From assembly GCF_958450345.1 (NCBI RefSeq), contig NC_088780.1, positions 61,043,533-61,107,532 on the forward strand: a DNA stretch of 64,000 bases. The letters are read 5' to 3'. How positions within the stretch are numbered: position 1 is the stretch's first letter; each line of letters begins with the position of its first letter. Of the stretch, positions 23,501 through 34,913 are shown piece after piece. The notes beneath the pieces were generated by a model, which did no database searches, had not been told where the DNA came from, and saw only the letters and a program-made list of their open reading frames with translations. The position numbers were made by a program, and so were the translations under genes. The DNA is from Calliphora vicina (taxonomy: Eukaryota; Arthropoda; Insecta; Diptera; Calliphoridae).

Positions 23501-23934
23501 TCGAATATTTATTTCTAAATTACGAATAACAGAAAAAAGATTTCAGAGCAATATCAATTATGGATCCAAAAATAAACGATTTCAATTTAAATATTCAAAA
23601 AATAGTTGATTTTTGCTGTTTTTTGGGCGAAAAGGTGACTTAACTCCTTTTTAATTATAAAAAAACTTTCTTTAAGAACATATAACAATTTTATGTTTTT
23701 CTGAAAGATATCTTTACGGAGAATATTCTGATATAAATAACATGTCCTATTCTTAGAATGTGTTGCCCCTACGCCCTTCGGAATTTGACCTATTTTTTTC
23801 TAAAACTAAAAATTTGGGCCCAAAGCTGGAATCAGAAAACAAAAAGCTACTTTGGAAACCTTGATGTGTTCCCTATTTATCGCCAAAGTATTTTCCCAGC
23901 CCCGAAGGAAATGTGGACCCTATAGGCAAAATTG

Positions 23935-24395
23935 TAAAAAATACCATTTTTGGGATTTTCGCTCCAATTTTTAGGAATTGCGGGATTGTCTTTGACATTT
24001 TGACAAGTTTCTTTACACCTTGTTATTTAGAATGACAAACATAAAAAACGTGAAAAATATTTTATTACATATTCATTGAGTTTCTAAAACAAAAATTTAT
24101 ATCAAAATATTAATAGGATTGCAAATATTAGGAACAATTTGATCCACACTTGAAATTTGAAATTTTTTTTGTAAGACCAAAAATTAACTTATCAAATTGT
24201 TCCTAATATTTGCCAATTTTAGTTTTAGAAACTCAATGAATACATAATATGTAATAAAATCTTTATTTATTAACGAAACTCAATGAAATTTTCAACGTTT
24301 TTTATGTTTGTCATTCTAAATAAAAAAAACTTGTCAAAATCACGCAATTCCTAAAAATTTGACCGAAAATCCACAAAAATGGTATTTTTAACTTA
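23935..24395. repeat. ~460-bp imperfect palindrome
   Basis: Arms of about 230 bp around a centre near 24165. Left AAAATACCATTTTTGGGATT and GAATGACAAACATAAAAAAC mirror right TTATGTTTGTCATTC and AAAAATGGTATTTTT. ACATATTCATTGAGTTTCT mirrors AGAAACTCAATGAATAC. Part of the left arm recurs at 57740-57830. Non-coding. Confidence 0.75.
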
Positions 24396-24474
24396 AAAAT
24401 AACGTGTGTAAAATTTAATGGATTATCTGCAATATAATTGCACAAATAAAAAAAAATATTTTAAAATTATCAAG

Positions 24475-24650
24475 TTTTTTTTTAGATTGTCTCACATTTT
24501 GGTTCATAACTCTGGAACCAGAGTTTTGCTGAATTTCAATACCTGATTTTCTATTTTGGACGTGAGCGTGTTTTATACAGACTTACCGACAGACGGATAT
24601 GGCTCAATAGACTTAGAATTTCATAAGGATCAATCTTCTATCTATCTATC
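24475..24650 (-). mobile_element. DINE subfamily fragment, inverted
   Basis: TTTTGGACGTGAGCGTGTTT, ACAGACGGATATGGCTCAAT and AATTTCATAAGGATCAAT match the 5' region of the DINE subfamily at 39392-41768 in the same (minus) sense. It ends in a short (TATC)n run. Confidence 0.7.
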
Positions 24651-25167
24651 TATATATTGTAACGAACCTAGCCGCAAGGGCCTAACATTCAAGGGTCTGC
24701 TACCTATATATGCCGGCCGAGCTCGTGGAAAATGGGGTGGTTCTTTCCCCTATCATGTCAGTTTACGGTACACTACACAATTCAAAGATTAGGTAGCTTT
24801 ATTCGAAATCGACTATGAAAAGTGAAAATGGGATAGAAATAGAGCGATAGAGAGATAAAGAAAAAACTAAAAAAAAATAATTTGAGAGAAGCCAGGTTGA
24901 AGAGGGATAGGTGTAGTTTCCCCTTCGATATTCAATACCCACCCTAACCATACTATCGTACTATATAATCCTTAGATAGCCCAAAATTTACCTACCTACC
25001 AAATGACCTTAACCTTTCATGAAATTAAAAACAATTAAAATTCTAACAAATCATATTGTTATTAACAAATATTAGTTTATTATTTATAAATAAAAACATT
25101 TAGACAAAAAAAATGTCATAGATAGTTATATAGTTTCCTATATACAGGCTTTCAAGGTCAGTGATTT
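24651..25167. other. No gene; possible LTR-like start at 24658
   Basis: TGTAACGAACCTAGCCGC resembles LTR 5' ends of some gypsy elements but no partner end was found. The 50 bases before 25168 (CCTATATACAGGCTTTC) recur at 57650-57690, suggesting the Penelope-like element inserted into an older repeat. Confidence 0.35.
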
Positions 25168-25196
25168 GATGTAAATAAAAGATTATTTATATCATT

Positions 25197-25251
25197 TTCA
25201 ATATAATCCGACGTTTCGTTGGTATTATTTCCAACTTCTTCAGGGATTGAA
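25197..25251 (-). ncRNA. Hammerhead-ribozyme-like motif of the Penelope-like element
   Basis: On the minus strand: AATCC, then CTGAAGA, a 5-bp helix GTTGG...CCAAC with an 8-base loop, GAAA, ACGTC, then GGATT pairing with AATCC. This is the order of a type I hammerhead: helix I, CUGANGA core, helix II, GAAA, a minimal self-complementary helix III ACGU, and cleavage after GUC. One extra A between the core and helix II departs from consensus. Hammerheads are known in Penelope-like elements; activity of this copy is not shown. Confidence 0.65.
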
Positions 25252-25513
25252 TTTTATTTTAATCTGGTAACATTATAAATATACAAAAGGAAAATTCTGG
25301 TTAATAACAACAATAATTATAATCTACATATTCAACAAATTTACTTACATATAATCTTTTTTGTCAAGTTTACATCATTTATAAAATATATCACAGTTTT
25401 TTGTATAAGTGGACAACACAACACAAAACTTAAAAATATTGAAATAAATGTATGCAAAAATAAATAAAATATCACAGTAAATTTGTCTTATTCGATCACA
25501 GTTGTTGTTATTA

Positions 25514-27949
25514 CTAAAATATTGCAATGGTGTAGATTGCATTTGTATTATCTTTATCCTCTTTTGTATTTATTGCACTTTCTGATTTTTGCTGTATTCT
25601 CAAGCTCTCCAACGTATATCTCTTATTTTCCCTTTTTTCCTTATCTAAAATCTTCACTCTTTCAAAGTTTGGTTTGTGTCCGTTTTCAATGCAGTGTTGT
25701 GATAGTGCAGTTAATTGTTTTTCTCTCTTTATGTCCGCCTTATGTTCATCTATTCTCACGCCTAAATTTCTCTTTGTTGTGCCAATGTCAGCGTTACCAT
25801 ATGACAAGTTTTCCCTTTTTTTGCAAGGTTTTTGAGATGCAAAAAGTTTTATTTTTTTAAAAAAAAGTTTTTTGGAAAATTGTAAATTTATGATATCAAT
25901 AAGTTGAGCCGTTTATTTCAAAATGATGTTCCCAAATTCATTTACTAAATATGGTAATTCATTTATTTAGGAGCTGAAGTGTCTTCACCACTAAATTCAC
26001 ATAAATTATCTCAGTCTAATTATATGTACGAATTGGGTTTTATAATTTTAGTATGTATGTAGTTAAAAAAAGTTTTTTTTGTTGAAAAAAAGTTTTTTTT
26101 TTAGAAATAAAAAGTTTTCTTCAAAAAATTTATGGCAACACTGGCCAATGTACACTTTCCCACACACCTCACTGTCTCCGCCATCACATTCAATTTGATA
26201 CACTACATCACCTTGTTCTCTGCACTCAATCTTCGTCTTTGTTTGTGTAAATAAGCTGTGTATTGTTCTGTTTGGTTTATGTGCAAATATTATTTGTTGG
26301 TCTTTTATCATCTCTCTCAATTTGTTGTTCTCAGTTAGTCTTGGGATAAAAGGTATACTGTAATATTTGGCGTTGCCAGATGTGTCCTCTTTGTCATTTT
26401 CCCGTGAAGAATTATCATTACTCCCATTTTTGACCTTAATTATCAGTTTATCCACTAGATCATTTGGAAAGTCATTTTTCTTCAGTATAATCTTAATTTT
26501 CGCCATATTTCCTATTTCAAATTGTCGGTCACTCATCTTCATAACTTTGTTAATTAGATTCATCGCTGTATTCATCTTTTGTCTCATGGGTTGTGTTGAG
26601 TGGAAATTCAATAGTCGTCCAGATGCAATTGGTTTCATATACCAATCTGTTATTATCCTCTGGTTATTCCTATGTATTCTCATATCAAGGTATGGTATAG
26701 AGTTGTCCGTTTCTCTCTCCAGCGTAAATTTCAACTTGTTGTGATATGAGTTAAATGTCTTTAGTATCATGTCCTCATCCTCATATTTTATTATAGCAAA
26801 TAAATCATCGACATATTTTGTGATGAGTTTTATTTTAATATTTTTCTCCTGTAGCTCCGCTAATGTTTGATCCAGTAGGCAGTCCAATATTATATCAGCA
26901 ACTGTCGGTGATAAAGGGTTTCCCATTGGCATACCATATGTCTGGTGGTATAATTTGTCGTCATGTACAAAATAATTATTGTCATTCAAGCAGAATTGAA
27001 GTATCTTCAGAAATTGTGTTCTTGGTATTTTGGTGTGATTCTGTAGTGAACTCCATTTTGCCATAATATTGCTTATAGCTAGGTGTATAGGTATGTTTGT
27101 AAATAACGATACCACGTCCAAAGATATAAGGATCTCATCTTCGTCCAATGTAAGTGTATCCAGTTTCATCTTTAATTCCAGGGAGTTCCTTATATTATAT
27201 TTTTCCTGTATAATATTCTTCAATATCTTCCCAATATGTTTCGATAATTCGTAACAGGGTACTCCTACCGATGATGATATTGGACGAAGTGGATTGTTTA
27301 GTTTATGGATTTTTGGAAGTCCATAAAGCCTGGGGGCCGTTGCTGCGTTTGATGTTAATACTCTCTTATCATAAATACTTATATATTCTTTCTTATATAG
27401 GTCCATAATAAGATTGTTGTTTGCCCTCTGTAATTTTTGTGTCGGGTCTATCAAAATTCGTTTGTATGTGTTTCTATCTTTCAATAACTCATCCATTCTC
27501 TCGTAGTAGTCCTTTTTGTACATTAAAACTGTCTTGTTTCCCTTGTCTGCCTTAGTTATGATTATCTTATCCTTATATCGTTTCAAGAATCTTCTTGTAT
27601 CGTCATAAATGTTTAGTATGAATTTATCCTTGTCATTATTCTTCATTGTTCTTCGGTGCGTCATAATTCTGTTTGCTATCTTAGATCTGATGATATCCTT
27701 TTCTCTATCATCCGTGAGGGTTTGTACCCATTGTTCCAAATCTGCTATCAATCCGATCGTAGAAAAATTCCCGTTACTGATTGGTAAAGCAAATTTTGAA
27801 CCTAGAGAAAGAATCCATTTGCTATCATCGGGAATATTTATTGTCGTATTATTAACAAACCATTCAGGGTTGAATGTTATGTTATATTCCTTAAATTTTC
27901 TATTCTTCAAATTTTCAATCTTGGACAAATGTGATCCCTTATTCTCCAT
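25514..27949 (-). pseudogene. Penelope-type RT / GIY-YIG endonuclease, split by insertion
   Basis: This would nick DNA and reverse transcribe the element. The start used is the ATG at 27949 (MENKGSHLSKIENL); extra N-terminal sequence may be missing. RT motifs in order: ITKADKGNKTVLM (about residue 134), YGLPKIHK, ISLDVVSLFTNIP, YGMPMGNPLSPTVAD and the catalytic YVDD (about residue 380). A linker leads to CREQGDVVYQIEC and VYIG, the start of a GIY-YIG nuclease. After VYIG the frame enters the MITE 25789-26143. The nuclease resumes at IGTTKRNLGVRIDEHKAD (from 25790 down) and ends at 25514. Apart from the insertion the frame is open, so the copy was young when hit. Confidence 0.9.
25789..26143. 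mobile_element. hAT MITE inserted in the GIY-YIG domain
   Basis: 355 bp, left end CAGCGTTACCATA, right end TATGGCAACACTG, flanked by the 8-bp direct repeat GCCAATGT (25781-25788 and 26144-26151). Excising it with one repeat restores VYIGTTKR in the endonuclease. Ends of CAGNGTTNCCA type with 8-bp duplications are typical of hAT MITEs. Confidence 0.92.
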
Positions 27950-28044
27950 GTTATTTTAACTATAAAAGATTTTAAATTAACAAATTTAAACATATGAAAA
28001 TTAATGAAGAATCAACTGACAAACAACGTGTAAATTCAAAATAA

Positions 28045-28690
28045 TAATGTTAGAATCTAAATTCTTATACCATGTTAACAACATAACCAAATAAAATTTA
28101 CAAAAAAAACAACAAATAAAATTTCTTTCTATTGTATTAAAATTGAAATTTATGGTATTAACATTTAGTATAACAGTTATTGATATATTTTTGTTTATGT
28201 TGTTAACATTTTATTCCACATTTGTTTATTTTTATTATGTTAATAGAATTATATGTAATATATTTATGTTTATGTTATTAACATTTTTAATTATGTGTTG
28301 AAAATATTGACAACATAAAAATGTTAATTTCAAAAATTGTCAAACTTTTATTTGTATATAGATATTTGAATTTTTAAATTTGTAAATGTTACTTTTGAGT
28401 GAAAATAAATTTATAAACTAAATAAAATAAAATGACGTTTAACTCACCACATATTTTCCCACGTAGACTTCAGGCCTGATGTCGATGGAACTTGAGCTAT
28501 TTTCTTTCGAAGTTTGTTATTTTAAATATATATATGTACATAAATTTTCACTCAATTGTTTTAGGTCGAATGTAAAAGTATTTGAATGAATGTTAGAGTA
28601 TATGTTTTTGTTTGTGAAGTTATTCTGTTAATGTTTTTATATATTATGACGTAGATTGATAAATAAATTTAGATTCTAATATTGAATTAA
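28045..28690. repeat. Possible MITE with TTAGAATCTAAATT ends
   Basis: TAATGTTAGAATCTAAATT near 28047 and its inverse AATTTAGATTCTAATATT near 28668 bound an AT-rich interval that includes several ATGTTAACA-type motifs. No clear target duplication. Confidence 0.35.
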
Positions 28691-29590
28691 AATATATAAA
28701 AAAACTTATATTAGGAAAGAAACTGAAGAAAAATTTGATTTTAAAAGATTAAGTATGCAAATAAATTATGAGTTTAATAGTAAATTGTAAGTTAAAATTT
28801 AAGTTAAAAATTAGAATAAGTACTAAATTAGGTATTTCCTATCCCAGGATTAGTAGATGTATTGAAAAATCAGATTATGACTCCCAAAAGTAGTTTGGAA
28901 ATGATTAAAATTGTCAGTTTCAGGGAGAATTGCAATAACAGTAAGGATTAAAGGATTCCACAGTTACAATAACTGCGAATCTTGATCCGTTAATAGTTGT
29001 ATTTAGTATTTGTAAGTCCGGTTGTATGTATATGCTGTGAAGATTCGAATATTTGAGGGATATTTAATTTTCGTTCTTGCAAGGTCCAGCTATTGGTAAA
29101 AATACAAATTTTCCATTCCCTTCCCTAAAATTTGGGAATCTTCTTCCAAAAATCGAAATTTAGCTGTCTCTGTTTCCAAATGGTACACAGGAATCTCAAA
29201 ACAAAGATCAATGTAGAGGCATTTAAACAACAAAAGAAAGGAAAAGTTGTTCAATAACCAAATAAATAGCCATTTTGACTCTAAATTCTCTTACCAGAAG
29301 ATGCTAATCTCTTCAGCAAAAATCCAATGGACAAACAAATTAATTTTCGTTCAATTGTATTGTCGATTCAAATTTACGTATTTAAAAAAAAATGTAGTTG
29401 AACACAATCAAAAGAAGAAAAACAAAATTTTCAAACTTGACACAACCGACTCGATTAAATTTTCAAAACATAATAACCAAAATTTTTAATTTTTCCAAAA
29501 AAAACGTTTGAATCAAATTTCAAAGCATACATGTTAACAAAAATTTTCAAAATTTTAAATTTATAAAGTAGTGTTCAACCAACAACCAAT
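28691..29590. other. AT-rich, no gene seen
   Basis: No feature that can be supported; one 80-residue frame at 29247 is lysine/asparagine-rich noise. Confidence 0.5.
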
Positions 29591-29813
29591 GCCTCACAAT
29601 ATATAAAAATGGATGTTTGTATATGGGTATGTATGTATGTTCCGAATGAACTCAAAAACGGCTGGACCGATTTTGATGAAATTTTCAGTGAATCTTCAGA
29701 ATAGTCTAGCGGGTAACACTGTAAGGTCAGATTTTTGATTTTCGGTCTGTGGGCGGAGGGGCGTGGCATTATCAAATTTTTACATTATACCGCTAATACC
29801 ATCTATATATATA

Positions 29814-30449
29814 AACAAGTAAGAGTGCTATATTCGGCTATGCCGAATCTTATATACCCTTCACCTTTGTTGTGGATGCAATAGTATTTTTTATAATTAG
29901 TATATATGTACATGTATGTACATTGCCCACTTTCAGCTTACAGCATCCTAAATTTATCAAGAACACAAAAAACAACAACAACGCCAAACGAAACAGAACA
30001 CCAAAAGAAAAAACAAAATATGCAAGGCAATGAAACCAACACACATCCAAACATACGTTTAATTGTATAAAAAACAACAACAACGCCAAAAGAAACAAAA
30101 TACGCAAATCATGCACATTCAAACATACGATTTGTTGATTTTTTGTCAAAAAAACCAACACACAACCAAACAAAAGTTTAGTTGTATAAAAAACAACAAC
30201 AACGCCAAAAGAAACAAAACACAAAAAAAAAACAAAATACGCAAAGCTTGCACATCCAAAGCATGCAATACATTGTGTTTTTTGATGAAATTTTCAGAGG
30301 TTGTCTCGGATTTTTGCTCATATCTCCGTTATTTATGGACGGATTTTGCTGATTTTAAATAGCAAAATTCTCGAAAGTATGTCTGACAGAATTGTTGAAG
30401 ATTTGGATCCCGGAGATATCTGGGGCCTTCAGAAAATTGATTTCAACAG

Positions 30450-30491
<42 letters not shown>

Positions 30492-30629
30492 GGACATGGC
30501 TTAATCGACTCCGCTATCTATAAGGATCCAGAATATATATACTTTATAGGGTCGGAAATGAAAAATGTAGAAATTACAAACGGAATGACAAACTTATATA
30601 TACCCTTCTCACGAAGCTGAAGGGTATAA
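29814..30629 (-). mobile_element. DINE-1/mini-me-type element, inverted copy
   Basis: Reverse of the 13074 element: 3' end ACAAGTAAGAGTGC with hairpin TTCGGCTATGCCGAA at the left, tandem units, a (GACA)n run at 30448-30492, the core block and the foldback TATACCCTTCTCACGAAGC at the right. It interrupts a Helitron 5' repeat, which resumes with AAAACTTCTGGACCG. Confidence 0.88.
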
Positions 30630-31139
30630 AAACTTCTGGACCGATTTTGATTAAATGTTCAGGGAATCTTCAGAATTACCCAGCGAGTAACACTGTAAAG
30701 TCAAATTTTTGATATTCAGTCTGTGGGCGGAGAGGTGTGTAAAAATCTAATTTTTACATTATACCGTCAATGCCATTATATATAAAAACAGATGTGTGTA
30801 TGTATGTTCCATATGGACTGTCCAGCCGTTTTTGATAAAATTTTTTTTTTATTTCCAACGTTCAAACAATGACAATTTTCATTTTGTTGCTTAACATCAT
30901 TCTAAAAATTAATGATTTGGTGTAAGCGAAAAAAGGAATACATTCCAACACATGTCCGGTACTATAGAAGATCTTTTATATTATCAATCGATGATAAATA
31001 ATTTTGTTTACTCTTGCAAATTAGGTGCATGATTAAAAAATGTCCATATGAAATCTATTAAAAAAATAATATTTTGAATAACTCTCCGCATATCACTTTT
31101 AATAAAAAATAACGGTTTTATTCAAATAAAATTTGTTTT

Positions 31140-31860
31140 CGAAAGGTCATCTACGTCTAGAGTCGCAGAAACGGGAAGAGAACGAGAATCACGGCTTCAG
31201 CAAATCCGTCGCAGTGCATCTTCATAGAGTGCTGCAGAAACACTTCAACAGCATATAGTTGTTCGCTCCCTAATGGCTCGATCAAGAGAAAGAATCGATT
31301 TAAAGTTGCCCGGATTTTATTACAATAAGTATGATGACTACAGGATTCACAGGGATGTACTAATTGGCGCAATGAACAAACATTACTTACATTGCAGCAT
31401 TTTGAAGTTCCCTAAGGAATCCCCGCTAATGTACTGTTCGAACGGTAAGGTTATTCTGCCACCAGTTATTGAGCCGTCTGAGCTGCTACTAAGTTACATT
31501 TCCGGCGCCAGTCCTATTTCCAAACACTTCCTTCAAAATATCCAAAAGTACAACACATGCTTTCAAATGACGTCGGCTTCATGCTCACCTTTAAAGTTCA
31601 AAGCCAAATGTACCACAGATTTGGATCATTGCTCACGCTTCCCAATGACGATACGAAAAATTCCAACTGATCCCTCCACAAATGAGATTTCATTTCCAGA
31701 CTTCTGCCAAATGCAAATGAATATTCAAGACGTTGTCGAAAAGTATTCCCAAGTATTACAACGAACTACAACAATTCGGATTATCTGTGAGAACATGCAA
31801 TTTTGGCACCAACAAATTATGATGTTAACAAGATCAATTTCTAAGGGCCAGCAACGCGGA
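31140..31860 (+). pseudogene. Helitron replicase (Rep/helicase) relic in Helitron A
   Basis: An autonomous Helitron would encode a Rep-helicase protein. Here the frame from 31273 gives ARSRERIDLKLPGFYYNKY, CSNGKVILPPVIEPSELL and SKHFLQNIQKYNTCFQMTSA, the N-terminal Helitron-like domain. A frameshift then gives FKVQSQMYHRFGSLL. After a large deletion, helicase C-terminal pieces follow (ENMQFWHQ out of frame; in another frame EHAILAPTNYDVNKIN). The catalytic Rep HUH motif and most of the helicase are gone. Confidence 0.82.
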
Positions 31861-31874
31861 CCGGGTTCAGCTAG

Positions 31875-33298
31875 TCTATATATGTAAAAATGGATGTTTG
31901 TATGTGGGTGTGTATGTATGTTCCGAATGAACTCAAAAACGGCTCCACCGATTTTGATGAAGTTTTCAGGGAATCTTCAGAATAACCCAGTGGGTAACAC
32001 TGTAAAGTCAGATTTTTGATATTCGGTCTGTGGGCGGAGAGGTGTGTAAAAATCTAATTTTAACATTATACCGTTAATGCCATTATATATAAAAACAGAT
32101 GTGTGTATGTATGTTCCATATGGACTCAGAAATTGCTGGACCGATTTTAATAAAATTTTCACGGAATCTTCAGAAAAGGTAACACTGTAAAGTCATATAC
32201 ATAAATACTTTTTTTATTTCCAACGTTCAAACAATGACAATTTTCATTTTGTTGCTTAACATCATTCTAAAAATTAATGATTTGGTGTAAGCGAAAAAAG
32301 GAATACATTCCATTCTTTTATATTATCAATCGATGATAAACAATTTTTTTTACTCTTGCAAATTAGGTGCATGATTAAAAAATTTCCATATGAAATCTAT
32401 TAAAAAAATAATGTTTTGAATAACTCTCCGCATATCACTTTTAATAAAAAATAACGGTTTTATTCAAATAAAATTTGTTTTCGAAAGGGCATCTACGTCT
32501 AGAGTCGCAGAAACGGGAAGAGAACGAGAATCACGGCTTCAGCAAATGCGTCGCAGTGCATTTCATCGAGTGCTGCAGAAACACATAAACAACATATAGT
32601 TGTTCGCTCAAGAATGGCTCGATCAAGAGAAAGAATCGATTTAAAGTTGCCCGGATTTTATTACAATAAGTATGATGACTACAGGAATCACAAGGATGTA
32701 CTAATTGGCGCAATGAACAAACATTACTTACATTGCAGCATTTTGAAGTTCCCTAAGGAATCCCCGGGAATGTGCTGTTCGAACGGTAAAGTTATTCTGC
32801 CACCAGTTATTGAGCCGTCTGAGCTGCTACTAAGTTACATTTCCGGCGCGAATCCTATTTCCAAACACTTCCTTCAAAATATCCAAAAGTACAAAACATG
32901 CTTTCAAATGACATCGGCTTGATCCCTCCACAAATTAGATTTCATTTCCGGACTTCTGCCAAATGCAAATGAATATTCAAGACGTTGTCGACAAAGTATT
33001 CCCACGTTTTACAACGAACTACAACAACTCGAATTGTCTGTGGGAACATGCAATTTTGGCACCAACAAATTATGATGTTAACAAGATCAATAAGCAAATA
33101 CAATTGAAACTGCCTGGCAAAACAATAAAATACATATAGATTGGCACAGTAATGAACGAAGAACAAGCCGTCGATTATCCTACTGAATTTTTGAATTCAT
33201 TGGATCACCGACTTTGTCCGAAACTGTATATTAAAATCGAGATGCAATATAAAACAGATGTTTTCTAAGGGTCCGCAACGCGGACCGGGTTCAGCTAG
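31875..33298 (+). mobile_element. Helitron B, joined head to tail with Helitron A
   Basis: It begins TCTATATATGTAAAAATGG immediately after the CTAG of Helitron A, with no base between. It ends with the perfect hairpin GGTCCGCAACGCGGACC and GGGTTCAGCTAG before a host T at 33299. It has two of the ~200-bp 5' repeats (31875 and 32083). 1424 bp, non-autonomous, closely related to A. Confidence 0.9.
32490..33267 (+). pseudogene. Helitron replicase relic in Helitron B
   Basis: The same N-terminal piece as in A (frame from 32614: CCSNGKVILPPVIEPSELL, SKHFLQNIQKYKTCFQMTSA) is joined by deletion to helicase C-terminal pieces. These read, in shifting frames, NANEYSRRC, GTVMNEEQAVDYPTEFLNSL and LCPKLYIKIEMQYKTDVF. 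B keeps more of the helicase C-terminus than A but lacks the FKVQ segment, so the two copies carry different internal deletions of one parental gene. Confidence 0.82.
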
Positions 33299-33503
33299 TT
33301 ATTTATATTTTTTAAAAATCCTTATATTATTTGTATAAATATTTAAAAAAAATATATAATACTAAATAATAATATTTCTCAGATTTTCACTGTTCAGCAG
33401 TTGCGTACAATTTCATTCTGCTTTGCAATTTTATTCTGCCTAACAATGCGACACTTGTTAACATCAATTCAACTCAAGCTACCACACATAATAACAGCAA
33501 CAT

Positions 33504-33751
33504 CAAGGCGAATTTATAGAAGGTGACGACAGAACTACAACAAATACAACATATACAAAAACAACAGGTACTTTGTTTTTGTAAAAAGATAAGTGAACTG
33601 TCAAAGTTGCCTGTGGTTGTTTTTGCTTTTGGGTTTGTTGTATTTTTCGCCACAACAAACACAAGTGAATTGACAGTTCACTTGTCTAAACAACTGAATA
33701 AAAAAAATAATCAGCTGTTCTTCTGTCGTCACCTTCTATAGATTCGCCTTG
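33504..33751. mobile_element. P-like MITE 1, 8-bp target duplication
   Basis: 248 bp, ends CAAGGCGAATTTATAGAAGG and CCTTCTATAGATTCGCCTTG, flanked by AGCAACAT on both sides (33496-33503 and 33752-33759). The CA...AAGGTGAC pattern of the ends and the 8-bp duplication recall P-superfamily elements; hAT is the alternative. The interior shares CAGCTGNT and a CAAAAGCAAAAACAAC-type segment with the other copies. Confidence 0.9.
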
Positions 33752-33772
33752 AGCAACATCAATAGTTATAGG

Positions 33773-34005
33773 CAAAGTAAATTAATAAAGTAGACTCAGT
33801 AGAACAGCTGACTATTTTTTTTACTTTGGTCTGAACTGTCAATTCACTTGTGGTTGTTGTGGCGAAAAATACAACAAGCCCAAAAGCAAAAACAACAACA
33901 GGCAACTTTGACAGCTCAGACCTTAAACCAAAAACAAAATTGCTTGTGGTTTTTGTAAATGTTGTATTTGTTGTAGTACTGTCGCTACTTTATTAATTTA
34001 CTTTG
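33773..34005. mobile_element. P-like MITE 2, 8-bp target duplication
   Basis: 233 bp, ends CAAAGTAAATTAATAAAGTAG and CTACTTTATTAATTTACTTTG, flanked by GTTATAGG on both sides (33765-33772 and 34006-34013). The interior (GGTTGTTGTGGCGAAAAATA, AACAGCTGACTATTTTT) matches MITE 1. Only 21 bp separate it from MITE 1. Confidence 0.9.
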
Positions 34006-34014
34006 GTTATAGGC

Positions 34015-34112
34015 ATGACATGGTACAACACGGGTTTCGCGGCGCGATGACATGATACAACATGGTTTTCGCGGCGCGATGACATTGAACAACACGATGT
34101 ACGCGTCGACAC
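34015..34112 (+). repeat. 32-bp GC-rich tandem repeat, three units
   Basis: Units start ATGACATGGTACAACACGG, ATGACATGATACAACATGG and ATGACATTGAACAACACGA. The first two contain TTTCGCGGCGCG, a local CpG-rich patch in AT-rich DNA. There is no CRISPR-like spacing, as the units are contiguous. Confidence 0.8.
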
Positions 34113-34913
34113 AACAAAACAAAGCATCAAATTTTGAAGCAAGACATTTTTAAACAAAATGTTGTCTTGTGCAGGCCTTTATTGCAAATTTATTCTGATT
34201 CTACACAGAAAAAATTATATTTCAATTCAAACATTTATCTCATATTGAACTGGGTTCAATTATTTCATAATTAAATCAAGTATTCATGTGCTCAAAAACA
34301 AAATTTTCTGATATTTTCTATTGAATTTTGAGTTTTGAATTTGATAATTTTGACAATTGAATATACAATTTTCGTTATTGGTTGAACTTTAAATACCAGG
34401 GCACACTTAGAAAGGTGACTGCGATGAAACCGCTGATTATTTTTTTTATTCAGTTTGAATTGTCAATTCACTTGTGGTTGTTGTGGTTGTTGCGAAAAAT
34501 ACAACAAACCCAAAAGCAAAAACAATAACAGGCAACTATGACAGTTCACCCAAGGTATATTAATTATAAGGTAGTGTTATCAGACCAGCTGATCGTTTTT
34601 ATACCCTCCACCACCATAAGTGGTGAATGAGGGTATATATAAGTTTGTCATTCCGTGTGTAACATTGAGAAATATTCATCTGCGACCCAACAAAGTATAT
34701 ATATTATTGATCCTTATGGAATTTTAAGTCGATTGAGCCATGTCCGTCTGTCTGTGTAAAACACGCTCACGTCCAAAATAGACAAACAAAATGGTTAAAC
34801 TTGCAAGAAAAATGTTTATTGTTCAGTGGAACCAAAGTTATGAATGAAAATGTGGGACAACCTAAAAAAAAAATTGATAATTTTCATATATTTTTGGACA
34901 TTTTTTGTAAATA

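Larger units (their letters stand above)
25168..27960 (-). mobile_element. Penelope-like retroelement
   Basis: One minus-strand ORF for RT plus GIY-YIG endonuclease, followed by a 3' region with a hammerhead-ribozyme-like motif. It is split by a 355-bp hAT MITE. The 3' limit is set where the flank recurs elsewhere without it. No second terminal repeat is found upstream of the ORF, so the 5' end is probably truncated. Confidence 0.85.
29597..31874 (+). mobile_element. Helitron A, with a DINE nested in its 5' repeats
   Basis: The 5' part holds three ~200-bp direct repeats, each starting ATATATAAA and including TGTATGTATGTTCC, CTGGACCGATTTTGAT and TCTGTGGGCGGAG. The second (29801) is split by an inverted DINE at 29814-30629. 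The 3' end is a decayed hairpin (GGCCAGCAACGCGGACC) followed by GGGTTCAGCTAG at 31874. The interior has Helitron replicase relics. The very 5' end is not a clean TC terminus, so the left limit is approximate. Confidence 0.8.

Noticed and set aside
24658..25117. LTR starting TGTAACGAACC
   Set aside because: No matching CA end, polyadenylation signal order or target duplication was found; kept only as a remark.
26367..27959. Several plus-strand frames of 60-125 residues
   Set aside because: Shadows of the minus-strand Penelope RT gene.
34015..34112. CRISPR-like short repeat
   Set aside because: Units are contiguous without spacers, only three, and the genome is clearly eukaryotic.
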